Shown in pieces: positions 22,690 through 34,770 of a DNA stretch of 64,000 bases. Position numbers and translations under genes: made by a program. The notes beneath the pieces are model-generated. The model did no database searches and was not told the DNA's origin. It was given only the letters and a program-made list of their open reading frames with translations. Source of the stretch: Carya illinoinensis. Its lineage: Eukaryota > Streptophyta > Magnoliopsida > Fagales > Juglandaceae. Position 1 is the stretch's first letter. Each line of letters starts with the position of its first letter. Where the stretch lies: positions 23,195,001-23,259,000 of the forward strand of contig NC_056760.1 in NCBI RefSeq assembly GCF_018687715.1, read 5' to 3'.

Positions 22690-23410
22690 TGAAAGGGAAG
22701 GGAGGTGCAGAAAGCATCTCCCTCCGTTCTACTTCCTTGTTGTTTGTCTTTTCCTCTTTAGGGACAAAAAAGTTTGATTTACCGCGTAGTTATCTCCAAC
22801 AAGTTGTGCATGGATCTTAGGCATTGCTGACACAATGCTTAGTTCACGATTGTAACTCCTCAATGTATTTGATGAACGTTGTTCATTCCTTCAGTTATGC
22901 TGTACAGTTGTTACCGTTGGACGCACTATCTAGTACTGCAATCTCTCTTTCTTTTTTTTCTTTTTTTTTAAACATTTTTAAAGTATATTAAATATTTAAA
23001 AAGAAATACACAAATTCATTAGTAATAACTTTTTTATAAAAGTATTTAAAAAAATTTAAATATAGCAATCAAACAAAGGGGCAAACTAGTATTTTCCTTG
23101 TCATGAAACATGAATGCAGATTTTTTTAATTAATTGGCTGAATTTTTTTATTTTTTATTTTTATGGACCACATTATTTGCATGATAACTTTCTTTGTGAG
23201 GCTTCCCACTCTTCTTGTATTATAATGCATTCATTGATTAAAAAACTAATCTATTACACTAAGCGGTCAATTAACGGAAGGTTTTACTCGAAATTGAAAA
23301 TTGGATTAATTAAGATACGGATTAAATTATAATTTTGTGGTGTTTTATTGTGAGACGAAAATTAAAAAAAATACAAATATAATGTGTATATATATATATA
23401 AGTTATGCAC
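22690..23410. other. Intergenic AT-rich DNA
   Basis: No gene or bounded element was recognised. The frame at 23114-23332 is AT-driven. Confidence 0.4.
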
Positions 23411-23419
23411 GATATATAT

Positions 23420-23601
23420 GAGTTAGTCTACATACAGTTTTCAAATGGAGACTGTTAATGTAAACCTATACAATTATGTTTAAAAAATATTTTAAATTAT
23501 AATAATATCTTTTTTAAAATAAACTTTTTTTCTCTTTTATCCTCATTATTAATGGGACTACACATGTAGTTCTCCACTTAAGACTGTAAATAGAACTCCT
23601 C
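23420..23601. mobile_element. MULE-type MITE, copy 2 (182 bp)
   Basis: Ends are GAGTTAGTCTACATACAG and, reverse-complemented, GAGGAGTTCTATTTACAG. A perfect 9-bp target duplication, gatatatat, lies at 23411-23419 and 23602-23610. Because the site is an AT repeat, the other copy (10366-10549) is the stronger evidence for a 9-bp duplication. The two copies align end to end. Confidence 0.7.
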
Positions 23602-23614
23602 GATATATATACAA

Positions 23615-23930
23615 AGAAATAATATTTGTAGTTGTGGATGTGTAAATAATTTGCAATCATTTTGAAAAAAATTAATAAATATGAAACTCACATGAAAAGA
23701 AAATTAATTTTTTAATAATAGACCACTCTCTTTTTGCAAAATTATTTTACGACGCGTGCACAGTTTACAACTATATGTAACATTACTCATATATATATAA
23801 TATTTACCGTTATAAAGTGTGCAAGTCTCGTACACTCTTTTAAAAAAATAGATAATTATGGAATTTATGTAAAACAAATTATTTTTTAATAATGATATAT
23901 ATATAAAAAAAAAAGAAAAAAAAAAGGAAG
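23615..23930. mobile_element. Two adjoining MITEs of the 'gtcgttttgaaaaa' family
   Basis: The first (about 23620-23790) has left words 'tttgtagttgtgg...caatcattttgaaaaaaa' and right words 'ctctttttgcaaaattattt...acaactatatgtaac', the inverted layout seen at 17185. The second (about 23800-23925) repeats 'accgttataaagtgtgcaag...tctttt'. Boundaries are approximate. Confidence 0.45.
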
Positions 23931-24420
23931 TAGTCATTGTCCATAATTCAGTTACATTTTTTAGTATTTTTTTTAAGCATGTATTTTTTAAATATATTTT
24001 TATAAAAAATAGATTTCATTTCATTTAATAAAATTAAAATTACAGCTGTAAATAATAAATATAAAGAACATCTAAATTACAAGTTAAACGACACATTTTC
24101 AAGTATTTAAATGGTCACGTAATTACAAACTCCTGAAATTGCGGGCATGTTGATTCTAAAAAATACCATCAAATATTATTTTAATTTTGTTAAAGAAACT
24201 AAAAAAGAATACTTTTATCTTAATTAACAAACAATATTATAGATTGGTTAGGCATGTTATCGACAACCACTTCTATGACTTCTGTAACCTTTTTTAACTG
24301 TTCTGCTTTCCCATGACATTTCGTACATTTGTTCATTCGAATTTATTAATTTTGTCTTGGTCCGTACTTTGATAGGTCCTCGTACTCCTTAAAACCTAAA
24401 GGGTGAAAATAAAAAGGAAA
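23931..24420. other. Intergenic AT-rich DNA
   Basis: Nothing recognisable. Confidence 0.35.
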
Positions 24421-24423
24421 ATG

Positions 24424-25652
24424 CTACCATGCCGATCCCTTATGCCCGCTTTAGATGACCATTTCAGGTGGCATATGATGTGTAATGCCTGAGGTGGCAT
24501 ATGAAGACAAAACTTGTTAAAATTTCCTATCTCGCATTACTTTCTTCTTCTTCTTCGTGTAAACAAAAGTCGCGCCCCTACCTGCTGAAACAAAACCCCT
24601 CCATCCATTTACCCCACCTGCCCCACCATAACGACACTAACCACCACCGTATTGGGCCCCATCTCCAGGGACAGAAGGCTCCACATAGAAACGCGATTCG
24701 TGTGAAAGTTGAAACCCATCGATCCACCTACTTGCACCATCACAACGGCGACCACCACCATACTCAACCCCATCTCTGGTGACTTTTAGGTCCACATAGA
24801 AACTCCACCACCGATTGACTACAAGCTCGACGCCCCCTGATTCGGATTTGGCCCCCTTTTGTTTCTGATTCAGCCCCCAGAATTTCAATCTCTCCATACC
24901 GGCTCAAGGTAAAAATTACCTGTTACTTATACAAGTTTTGAAATTTGTAAGGAACGTGACCCCTGAGATCCCTCACATGACTAAAGAACTATCATTTCCG
25001 TCTATTTTGTGCATGAAGAACATTCATGAATTTTATGAATGGAAAGGCCCCAGAAATAATATTGACTAACCAAAATGTGTGACTTAAGGAAATATGATTT
25101 GGGCCCTTAGATACTTAATATGTTCAATTTCTGTTGGATTTCTGATAACACTCCAATCTCATGAGTTGATAGAAGCTCATTTGCAACTGTAATCTATCAT
25201 TTGATAGATGGATTACTGAAATCCACAAAAACACAGATAGATATATCTGAAACAGAAAAAACACCGAAACAAAATGAATGGGAAACAATATCTAATTTTT
25301 GAAGCGATTAAAAACAAAAATACACAAGTTTTGGTCTAGGGATGCTCAAGAGGGTGGAGGAGGCAGCCAATGTTCGGCGACGGAAGCACTCGAGACGGTG
25401 TTCTGCAACGGGATGGCCACGGCGACGACGAGGAAGGACACAGCGACGGGAGGAAGAACACAGCAATGGGAGGGTGAAATGGGATTTTCTATTCTGAATG
25501 TGTTTTAAACACAGTAGCCCTTTTCAATCCATTTCGATCGACTGTTTTTTTCTTCTTCTTTTAAAATTTTTATTTTAATGCCATGTGACGTGACACGTGA
25601 CGTGCTACGTCAGGTGGTCAAACGTAGCGGTAACAAGGAAGCGGCACAGTAG
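24424..25652. mobile_element. Candidate TIR transposon with gene-like filler
   Basis: The left end, ctaccatgccgatcccttat, and the reverse complement of the right end, ctactgtgccgcttccttgt, align without gaps for about 38 bp (roughly three quarters identical), both continuing to TTGACCA/ATGACCA. The inside is unusually GC-rich for the region and contains an internal repeat ('ctccacatagaaac' and 'gtccacatagaaac', about 100 bp apart) and His-rich short frames. No target duplication was found. It could be a MULE-like element carrying captured sequence. Confidence 0.4.
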
Positions 25653-25659
25653 TTAGACC

Positions 25660-27420
25660 CAAAAAAAATGAAGTGAAGCTTGTGGAGAAATCTTATCCAT
25701 TGTTTTTTGGTATTTTTTTTATTTGTTTTTGATAAAATCAGCGAATGGCCCTCTGATCAAATATCCGAAAAAGTAATATTTGAGCCATTTATTAATGTGA
25801 TGTATTAAATTATAAAATTAATTTCTAATAAATCATGTTAGACCAAGTTAATATATAATTTTTTTCGCATAGGATTTTTTGATAAACTTAATACTTCTTT
25901 TAATTTATAGAAGAAAGATAGCGAGATAGTGAGATTGCACCCGCTAGTTTGAACATCACATACAAACCCTATAAAGATTTTTGCAAAATCTTTTTTTATA
26001 TGGTCAACATCCGGATTGAAGAGCATGTGTGGAATAAGCGTATAAGATCGCAATGGCAAAGATAAATGTTTATTCAGTAACTAGACCTTACACTACCAAA
26101 GTCTACAACACATTTAAAAATAACATTATTGCTATTCCTTCCCAGCAACAATCTCATAGTTAAATATAACCCAAAATTTTGTGTTCATTGACTAATAGGC
26201 GGCAAACTGAATACAGCGGTCGCCCATTTTCAAAGGTTAAAATACAACTCAAAATAATGCATGGCACCTCCAACAGAGGCAGACCTTTGTCTTCAAGGTT
26301 TGGAAGGGTTGGCTCTTCCTCCTCCAAAGTCAATTTTGGTCCTAACTATGCATCAAAGTCTGTGGTTCCGAGAGCAAAACCATAGGCCAATTAAACATCC
26401 ATAACAGATATTGCTAATGAAAGATAATACTCCTAAAGATGCAATAAACAATTCATGTAAATAGCAAAAAGATACATGCATGTATGCTTTGGCAAGGAAT
26501 CACTCTCTAGGACAGAGACAAATGGGTTTGTAAAATATGGCTTGGAATCATCCTCTGAAGAGTTACCCTCTTATGCAATGTACTTTAAAGCATAAGTACT
26601 ATTCAGTCTATGAATCACCCTTGGCTCTTGTAGATCAAACCAATTGCATCATATTGGATCCAAAGGCACAATTTTCATAACATAGATACTCATCACATAG
26701 ATATTTGTCACACAGACATACGTCACCTGATGGGTAAACAAGGGATGAGCTGATCCACTGTCTGAATCAAGGAAATCCCTTCTATACGTCCAACCTAGGG
26801 CAAGTCAACTCTCTTGAACCCAACACAAGTCAACTCTCACACAGAGACAACATGTTGTACTAGAAAAACGTCTACCCAACCAACCAACTTGAAGACAACA
26901 TCACATGATGCATTGGGTGATTCTACATCCCGACCATCAAGAGGCCAAACACGATACCATCTCACTCCAATCGCTCATGGGGAATCCCTCAACCCATTTG
27001 AAGCTCATGGCGACATCTTGCAAGAATGGGCACAGGGAACTCCATCCTGCCCCATGAAGATTAATGCATGGTACACATATCCACATATAGATATAGATAC
27101 ATACACTCCAAAAATCATGAATCAGCAAGAAAACAATCAAACACATTCACAGTTTCAGAAAACATAAAATAAACATAAAGCTCCAAACTATATTTATTTT
27201 TGTAAGAAAGGGGGGAGGTTATAGAAATGCAAATGCCTTTGATAAACAACATTCACTCTACCTTCCCCAGTCCTATCTTAGAAGCTAAACTACCTCACAA
27301 CATTGGGCTTGCTACTCAGTCTCGTTGCTCCCTTCCTTCTTCCTTTGCAGCTTTTGGCTACATGAGCTCGAAGGTGTCTAAGATCTTAAAAGTGAAATTT
27401 TGTCCCAATGTTCAAGTACC
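25660..27420. other. Intergenic DNA, probably transposon-derived
   Basis: Direct and clustered phrases ('cacatagata', 'gtcaactctc' twice at about 26805 and 26828) and small frames at 26179, 26814 and 27227. None has a recognisable product. Confidence 0.3.
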
Positions 27421-27672
27421 TTACATAGGGTGAGGCCGCCAAATGTTCTTCTGACACATCTCTAACTCCAAGCATGTTTGAATAGTAGTTCTTTGGCCTA
27501 GACTATCATATTGTAGGATACCAGAGATAGACGACCAAGGCATAATCCGGACTTCTATACCGTTTGCCAACTCCTCAATTCGTCCTTGCATTAGGATCTT
27601 CACAACGTTGGGCCATAACTCTGGATTCAAATGATATGACTTCGCAACTTCTAATCCCTCTAACAAACTCAC
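27421..27672 (-). pseudogene. Unrecognised 83-codon frame, possibly retroelement-derived
   Basis: The frame has ordinary protein composition (MSLLEGLEVAKSYHLNPELW, then VVKILMQGRIEELANGIEV). I do not recognise a family. Read across stops, similar coding-like sequence extends upstream on the minus strand to about 27760, so it may be part of a larger broken gene or transposon ORF. Confidence 0.3.
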
Positions 27673-27759
27673 TCTGGATGTGAAATTTCAGTTGAGTGTG
27701 GGCTTCTCATACGACACTGTCACTCTTCTGAGCATCTACTTGTTGTTCCAGAAAGCTCC

Positions 27760-29000
27760 AATACTTGATCTGCCTTCTCCTAGGCCATTGCTCGTCTAGG
27801 GTGAGTAGCTCTTGTCTCATTAAAGCCCCTCTTCATCTCCTTGTTCTTGCCTGCACGATAGGTGACCTTTCAAACTCGCCTACCATGGGATGAGACATTC
27901 ATTTCCATCTTGCTCTAGGGATAGATCTACTAGGAAGTCCACAAGTTGCTTGCTCGCCCAACTAATTGCATTTTGCAGCATCCACAACAATTTTTTTTTT
28001 TTTTTTCTGCCACATCAATGAAGTGTCTCTCATTTTTTCTTTCTTTCCACTCAACTTCATTAGTAACATGTCCTCTTGCGCTGGAATGGACCTCACATTA
28101 ATAGAGAATGATAAAAATTGAAAATATTATCGTTTGTGAAAATAGGTTAAAATTTTAAAAAATAATCATTAAAGATTAATAGTTGAGAACACAATTAAGA
28201 TAAATAACTATTGTTTAAAAAACATTGAGAAGAAATGAGTTAAAAAGTAATAAAGAATTATTATTTTAATATAATGGAGAAAAAAATAGAGAATTGGATG
28301 TGTTTTTACTAAAATTTGGCAAATAATATAGGGAAGTGCTCTTAGAGGATGACCAATTGCATGCAACAGTGTACGAGTAAATAAATAAAAAATAAATGCT
28401 TAAAATATTCTTAACTAGTAGGATAACTATGAAATTATAAAAACGAATGAAGTTCCTTGTCACCTTGTGGTTCAAGAATTGCCCCCTTCCTATGTATAGC
28501 GGCAGCCATCTCATGTTGGTTGTAGGGTGGTCTACTGCAACTCCCCTGGGGTTAGGATGACCTACAATTCACTTTGCACCTAGAAAGTGATCCACCTGCT
28601 ACCAACACAAGGGGACTGTTTTAAAATGATCACCACTTGTTCTAAAAATTTAACCTAATAAAAATAAATATATTTAATTATTTATATTTATCTTAATAGT
28701 TGTAAGTTTTATATTTTAATATCAAATTTTAATTTTTTAAAGGATGTTTGACAATATATACTATGCAATATTGAATCTAATGAAGTAATATGAAGTGATA
28801 GTGTTTTTGTCTTCATAATTGTATTTAATGTTATTAGAGAAATCATAAAATATAGTCTAAATATCAAATTATTTAAGATTATCAGTTATTTTAAAGGCAA
28901 CAAAATAGTTTTAATTTGCTTGCAACTGGTGCTAGCTTGACAAGTGATTTCATACTAACAAATTTGTTTTGATGATTAAGGATGGGCGTTGGAACTGCAT
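27760..29000. other. Intergenic AT-rich DNA
   Basis: A poly-T run lies at about 27990-28006. No gene or bounded repeat was supported. Confidence 0.35.
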
Positions 29001-29009
29001 AAGGTTTAT

Positions 29010-30168
29010 TACGGGTGGGCTTCAACTCCAATAGAGTCAAAATGCGGAACTCCATCTGCCAACTCTAACCAAAGTTGGAGCCCAATTTAGCTCCGACTTC
29101 AACTGTGAATTGGAGCAAATTCCAACTCCAATCAGAGTTGTCGGAGTCAAAGTTGGAGCATCGAAGCCCAACTCGGATCTGGGTTTTCTTTTTCAATTTC
29201 TTTACCACTTTCCTAGCATCCAAACAATATCCAAAGATTCCAAACAACACAAAGCATACAATAAATAAATAAACAAATCCAAAAACAACATCAAAGATGA
29301 GATCAAGGGATAGATCGAAAAGGCTTTCCCAGCATCCAAACAACATCAATGGACTGATCGAAAAGAAAGTTCTATGGCAGAGATGTGATCTAGATTGGGC
29401 ATAGATGAGATCAGAAAGGAAGCTTTGTGGAAGAGAAAAAAAATGAAGTTTCTGTCAAAATGAATGGGAAAAAAAAAAAAAAAAAGCATTTTCCTTAATC
29501 AAGGCTTTCCCTTGAACTAGTCTCTTGAGAGGCTTTGTTGAAACGAAACTGCTAACAAGGGTGTCCTTGAAGACAGAAATGGTGAGAAAGAGGTTGAGGT
29601 CTGAGTAGAATGAAAATAGGGGTTAGGGTTAGTGAAAAGAAAATGATGAATATATATATATATATATATGAAAAGAAAAACGACATCATTTAAGAAAGTT
29701 ATAAAAAATCAAAAAAAAAAAAAATAGAGACTTCGGTCTTGTGGGAGTTCAAACTCGTATATGGGGTTTAAAAATTCAAAAATTCTATGTGCAGTCATTT
29801 TTGCGCACTCTTTTGTGCACTCCAGCGATATGATTGGTTGGATATTAAAATAAAATTAATCCAGCCAATCATATCAATGGAGTGCACAGAGAGTACACAA
29901 AAGTGATTGTATGTATCATTACTCTTAAAAATTTATATCCCAACCGTTAGGCTACTCAACCATCTACCACATCTATTACAACATAAAATATATTAACTAT
30001 ATTAATCAGAGCCAATACTCCTGAGTCTCATTCAACTCTGAACTTCGACTCCAACTATTTTTCACCCTCTAATTTTGACTTTGACTTTAAATTTCAAATT
30101 TTCTTATTTCGTTAAAGTTGAAGTGAGTGTCAATTGGAGTCAGAGTCACTGGAGTTTTGCCCATCCTA
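29010..30168. mobile_element. hAT-like non-autonomous element, 1.16 kb
   Basis: Left end TACGGGTGGGCTTCAACTCC and reverse-complemented right end TAGGATGGGCAAAACTCCAG. The flanks aggtttat (29002-29009) and aggtttgc (30169-30176) agree in 6 of 8 bases. Both ends are packed with 'aactccaa'/'ttggagt' words in inverted orientation. No transposase. An inner inverted-repeat MITE lies at about 29785-29920. Confidence 0.55.
29785..29920. mobile_element. Inverted-repeat MITE nested in the hAT-like element
   Basis: Left arm gtgcactcc.gcgatatgattggttgga pairs with right arm ccagccaatcatatcaatgg.agtgcac. Arms extend about 55 bp to 'tgcagtca' and 'tgattgtatg'. A related layout ('gatatgattggccaa...') occurs at about 48340-48480. 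Confidence 0.55.
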
Positions 30169-30214
30169 AGGTTTGCCATAGAAATCCAGTGGGTTTGGAT
30201 ATTAAGAAGTATTG

Positions 30215-30350
30215 AGAATAGTTATGAATAATAGTAAAAAGTAGGTGAAAAGTAATAATAAAATAATGAATAGTAATAAAAAGTATGTAAAAAGTAATTA
30301 ATAGTAGTAAAAGTATATGAAAAGTAATAATGAAATAATGAATAGTAGTA
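30215..30350. repeat. Imperfect minisatellite
   Basis: About three rounds of 'aatagtagtaaaaagtatgt' plus 'gaaaagtaataataaaataatg' with small changes. Confidence 0.55.
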
Positions 30351-30774
30351 AGAAATGTTGAGAGTACCTGAAGTAGTCTTAGTACACAAACGCAACCGTA
30401 ACAATCCTATTGTAATCTGGACAAACTCCAAGGGCATATGGATGAATTTACCCAAATGAGTTTTGCTATTCATTATTTCTATATACCACACACCAAATTT
30501 ACTTCTATTTTTTTATTTTTTGTTTTAATTTTTTTTGTTTTATTCTTCCTAAACTAATTAAATTTTTCTACTCATCATTCATACACCACACATTTAATAA
30601 TAGAAAAAAATTAAAAATTAAAAAAATATATGTGGTGTGTGCTTAAGGATGATGAGTATAATTTTTTTAAATCGTGTGTAGATAGAATAGTACACTGATG
30701 AAGCTAATCAACTAGATTGACATAGTAGCTACCATGGGCCATGGCCACCAGCCTTGAATGTTGGACTTCCAGCT

Positions 30775-30980
30775 CATTTTAGGAGGTTTGAATATTAAGT
30801 TGAAATGAAATGAATTGAAATAAAAGTTAAAAATTAAATAAAATATTGTTAGAATATTTTTTTAATATTATTATTATTTTAGGATTTAAAAAAATTAAAT
30901 TGTTTGTTATATTTAGTATAGAGAATTGAGAAAATTGTAATGATTAGATGAGATGAGTTGAAATGAGTTGGGGGACTTTT
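30775..30980. repeat. Dispersed 'gatgagatgag' repeat
   Basis: Runs from 'aggaggtttgaatattaag' through 'aaaatattgttagaatattt' and 'attattattattttaggatt' to 'agatgagatgagttgaaat'. Sequence of this form is abundant in walnut-family genomes, by recollection. No target duplication was resolved. Confidence 0.45.
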
Positions 30981-31055
30981 GTATCAAAATGGGGGAGTAA
31001 AATTGTTTTAATTTTATATAATTTTTGTATGAATTTAATGAAATAAATATCATTA

Positions 31056-32149
31056 TGTTGCCCAGATAACTAACACAAGAGAATGGGTGAATTTGGTTGT
31101 AAAAAAAATTAACAATAATAAATCAATTACACAATATAAAATATAAACAAAATATGAAATAACAATAAATATAAAGAGTAAGGGTAAGAGAGAAGCAAAC
31201 TCAGTATGTTAACGAGATTTGGCCCCACTGCCTACGTCCTCGCCTCAAACTACCTCTTAAAGATTTCCAAATTCACTATTCAACTTTTTTCAGGTAGAGA
31301 TGAAACCTATTGTACATTTGAACAACACCACTATAAAGGATCCGTGTAGAATACCCTCAACACTTGTAATCACCTTAAACGTGGTGATTCAACTATTTCC
31401 TGTATAGAATATTTTCTACACACACAAGGGTTATACACACCTTTTACTGATACAAGAGCTGATAGTGAGTAAATTATTAGAAAACACTCCTCAAAGAGTG
31501 AAATAAAAACAATACAGCGCAAACTATATCTATCTCAAAATATACATAGATTAAGGTTCAATGCTTAGAAAAAAGATATTGGAAACTTTGAATGAATTTT
31601 GTAAAATTTGCAATGATATGTGTATGCTCTTAGTATTGTGAATTTGAATATCTCAGTTGAGCTATTTATAGGTATATGAAACTTTATATTCAAATTTGAA
31701 AAAATTCACATGTCAAAAACAATATCATTTACTTTTTTAAAAAATTCAAATAAAAGTTTCTTCTTTTTCAATTGTCAAAGATAATATCATTCACTTTTCA
31801 AAAATTTCAAACCTAATCGTTTTACTTTTCGCATATAACAAAAGGAATATTATTTACTTTTCAAATTTTTCAAACAAAAACATCTACCTTTTACATAAAT
31901 TAAAACGAACATCAATCATTTTTGAAAATATTCAAATAAAACATACACAAGTGAAAAATGACAATCAATCATCTTTAACATTTTAAAAATTTAAACTTTT
32001 AATCATATCATGCACATGTGAAGGATGGCAATCAATTATCTTTCAAATTTTCAAATTTAATTTTCAGAGTATTCATGCACATGTGGAAAATGTATTTTAA
32101 TGTTTTATGATAAAATATTAATTTTGATCATTAACCCTAATTTCCAATA
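31056..32149 (-). repeat. Candidate solo LTR
   Basis: On the minus strand it would run from TATTGGAAATTAGGG to GGGCAACA. Inside lies the phrase 'gagatttggccccactgcct' followed by 'acgtcctcgcc', frequent in plant Copia LTRs in this antisense sense. No internal retroelement ORF adjoins it. No clear 5-bp target duplication was seen (catta versus gttta). Confidence 0.4.
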
Positions 32150-33241
32150 GTTTAAGAGATGTACAAAATTAATTTATGAGCTTTAATGTGAAGTTGTTTC
32201 CTTTCTTGCTCATGCTTAATTTATTGATGTGTTTGGCTCTATTTGTGTAGAAAACTTGAGGGTGACTCTTTTATGCTTAAATTTATTTATTATCATCAAA
32301 ATTTATATGTAAATATATAATTACAATAAACTTGAAATCTTATGTTTAACAAATTAAAATACGAAAAATAATTACTTTTTCATTTTGTGAAGGATAATTA
32401 ATTACAAACATTTGTCTTAATGAAATGGCTAACAGAGATACTAGATTCCTAGAGCCAAAAAACAACAAATTAGCAAACAGGGTTGTTATAATCTAAAAAT
32501 CTCAAAGCATAGGGAATATCGCTTTTGTTTTTTCTTATATATGTTCAACGTGTGTAAGCTAAAACCACATGGAATTTGTCTTTTGTTTTCAACGTGTGTT
32601 TACAAAGGATGGCGTGCTTATACACATTTGTGTTAATAGTCATGATGAGTTTTACAGCAGAAAGTTGTTTAGAAGATGATGATGCTGATGTGCTAGGAAG
32701 TATTTTAAAATTTATCTTTTAAATTAAATTATACCATAAATAGTATGTGGTGTAAATTCTTTCAAATAGAATTATTACCATAATTCCACTTGTTAGATAA
32801 TCATCATTCCACTTCAAATAGAATTCCACTTTAAATAATCATCATTACCCTTAAAACCATTCACTTTCTTTTAATACCCCTCCATAGATCAGGCTGTGTG
32901 GCCATATATAGCATAATTCCAACTCCCTAAAGAATGTGCAGTACCTAGTAATTACTCTCCATTAGCCAATGTAGATAACCAGAAATTAAGATGTTCTCAG
33001 ACAAAACAATGAGGTTCATCCTACTAATTCTTTGAAATTTAAACATGGAATCACTTACACTAATCATATTTCACCAAACAATGGACCTTATTTATCAGTT
33101 ACAATTTAGAATCTCTCAGTCATTTGATATTTAGGTAAAAAAAAAAAAAAAAAAACAAATTATTTTCAAATGTTTTCCTAAGATGACTAACATGGAGCAT
33201 AGGCTCCTATCTGAAAGGGTAATCTTAAAAAGCTATTAGTG
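32150..33241. other. Intergenic AT-rich DNA downstream of the PLDRP1-like gene
   Basis: No gene was recognised. The part near 33200 probably includes the 3' UTR of the minus-strand gene. Confidence 0.4.
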
Positions 33242-34309
33242 CTAATTCAGCCATGAATCCTCATCATAATCAGCCTGCATGTAAAGGGGCTGCTGCTGAT
33301 AATGCCTTTCATAATCATAATTAGGAACCCCATAGCTACCTCCAACATCCCTTCTTTCTCCATATGGATATGAGCTTCCAAAGAGATAATCTGCAGTTCC
33401 CTTCCACAGATCTTTGTTGCTTCCTTCATCTGCAGCACATTCTTGACCATAACCTCTCCTTTTCTCACGAGAGATACAGGGCCAATAACCAAACAAACTT
33501 TCACAAAGATCCATGGCTTCCAAGCCATAACCACTTGGAGGAGGGTTGGAAGGCACCCAATTGTCGTATTGGTAACCGTGCTCTTCAGCTGCAGCTGCTC
33601 CATTTCCGTATCCACTTCCATAGCCAGCCTGCGGATGGTAATCATCGCTTGCATTTCCCAGACCTGTTTCACCTTGATAAGGCTCCTCTTTGTGGCTGTC
33701 ATGATCTTTGTCACTGCCACCATGTAATTGCAGCCCTTCTTCATTCTGCGGGGGCTGTTCTGTTCCATTGCTGGGTTTCAGTGCTTGCCCATCAATTTCC
33801 TCTTTCTCACTGGGCAGTGTGATGGAACCAAGAGTGACACCATTTACAAACAAGGCATTTGGATCTGTCGTCATCCGGGGATAACAAATTTCGTCCGAAG
33901 CAGGGAGGGGCTTGCCATAGGTTTGAGCAATATCATAACCACCATTATAAGGTTCTGGATCATAATCTTCAAATTCAGGTATATTAAACTCCACTGCAGA
34001 GTATGAAATCACAAAATGAGTATGAGGAGATTTGTAACTGCCACCGTAAGGATTCGGATCATACTCAATAAATCTGGGTTCACTGAAAGTGGAGGTAGAG
34101 TATGCAATTGATGATGTAGAATGAGGAGGGTTAAAAGCACCATAATAGGGGATTGAATTATGCTCAAAGAACTGGTGGCTGCTGGAGTCATAGCTAGAAT
34201 AGGGCATAAAATCATGTGTTGGAGCTGAATCATAGACAGGCTCATAAGGGGTTTGATTGTACCGATCAACAAGATCATCCTCGTAATAGCTGGAGCTGTA
34301 GTAGGCCAT
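33242..34309 (-). CDS. At5g39570/PLDRP1-like Tyr-, Gly- and Pro-rich protein (355 aa)
   Basis: A single uninterrupted exon. ATG 34309 is preferred to one six codons upstream because MAYYSSSYYEDDLVDRY is the kind of start seen in this family. The diagnostic segment, at about residues 115-145, is FEDYDPEPYNGGYDIAQTYG followed by KPLPASDEICYP; it matches Arabidopsis At5g39570 and At3g29075. Related shorter units precede it (YDPNPYGGSYKSP). The middle is acidic and disordered (Glu, Asp, Gly, His). The C-terminal part has CESLFGYWPCISREKR, WKGTADYLFGSSYPYG and the end DYDEDSWLN. At5g39570 was reported as a phosphatidic-acid-binding protein controlled by phospholipase D and linked to salt stress; this role is inherited by similarity only. 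No signal peptide or membrane segment is visible. The plus-strand frames across it are shadows. Confidence 0.88.
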   Translation of the reverse strand: MAYYSSSYYEDDLVDRYNQTPYEPVYDSAPTHDFMPYSSYDSSSHQFFEHNSIPYYGAFNPPHSTSSIAYSTSTFSEPRFIEYDPNPYGGSYKSPHTHFVISYSAVEFNIPEFEDYDPEPYNGGYDIAQTYGKPLPASDEICYPRMTTDPNALFVNGVTLGSITLPSEKEEIDGQALKPSNGTEQPPQNEEGLQLHGGSDKDHDSHKEEPYQGETGLGNASDDYHPQAGYGSGYGNGAAAAEEHGYQYDNWVPSNPPPSGYGLEAMDLCESLFGYWPCISREKRRGYGQECAADEGSNKDLWKGTADYLFGSSYPYGERRDVGGSYGVPNYDYERHYQQQPLYMQADYDEDSWLN

Positions 34310-34770
34310 TCTGATTCTCTGAATCAATCAAAAGCTTGAAAATTTTTGCAGCAGCTAACTCTTGGCGGCCGAGTCAAAGTTGGGGAAAATGAACTTCTTG
34401 AAGAAAGAGGACATGACACCTTATCCTCCTAACAGTAACAATGATAATGATAATAATTTTTATGCATGCACGTTATTGGTACAAAAAGCTTATCTAGGTA
34501 CCCACCCACCTATCAATTCCAACCACATTTAACAGCCAATACTTGAAGTTCTACAAGTTGTGGCCCACCTCTTGGCCCTTAGTCTAAAGAGTGGACAAGC
34601 ATTTCAAAATCACATGATTGAAGACATGTTTGCTTTTGGGAGCACTACATGCCAAAATGGATTGAGATGCGACTGGAAACGAATCTTGAGAAATTTCGCT
34701 TATTAAAATTCTCTATTAATTTCGTAATATTTGCTTAAAAAGATTGCTAAGACTGGTCTCTTGAGGATTT
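34310..34770. other. 5' flank of the PLDRP1-like gene
   Basis: Probable 5' UTR and promoter for the minus-strand gene. No TATA element could be assigned with confidence. Confidence 0.4.

Noticed and set aside
24501..24897. Overlapping His-rich plus and minus frames
   Set aside because: Mirror-image low-complexity frames in a repeat; no family match.
33364..33822. 152-codon plus-strand frame
   Set aside because: Lies antisense to the PLDRP1-like gene, with His/Cys-rich translation typical of a shadow.
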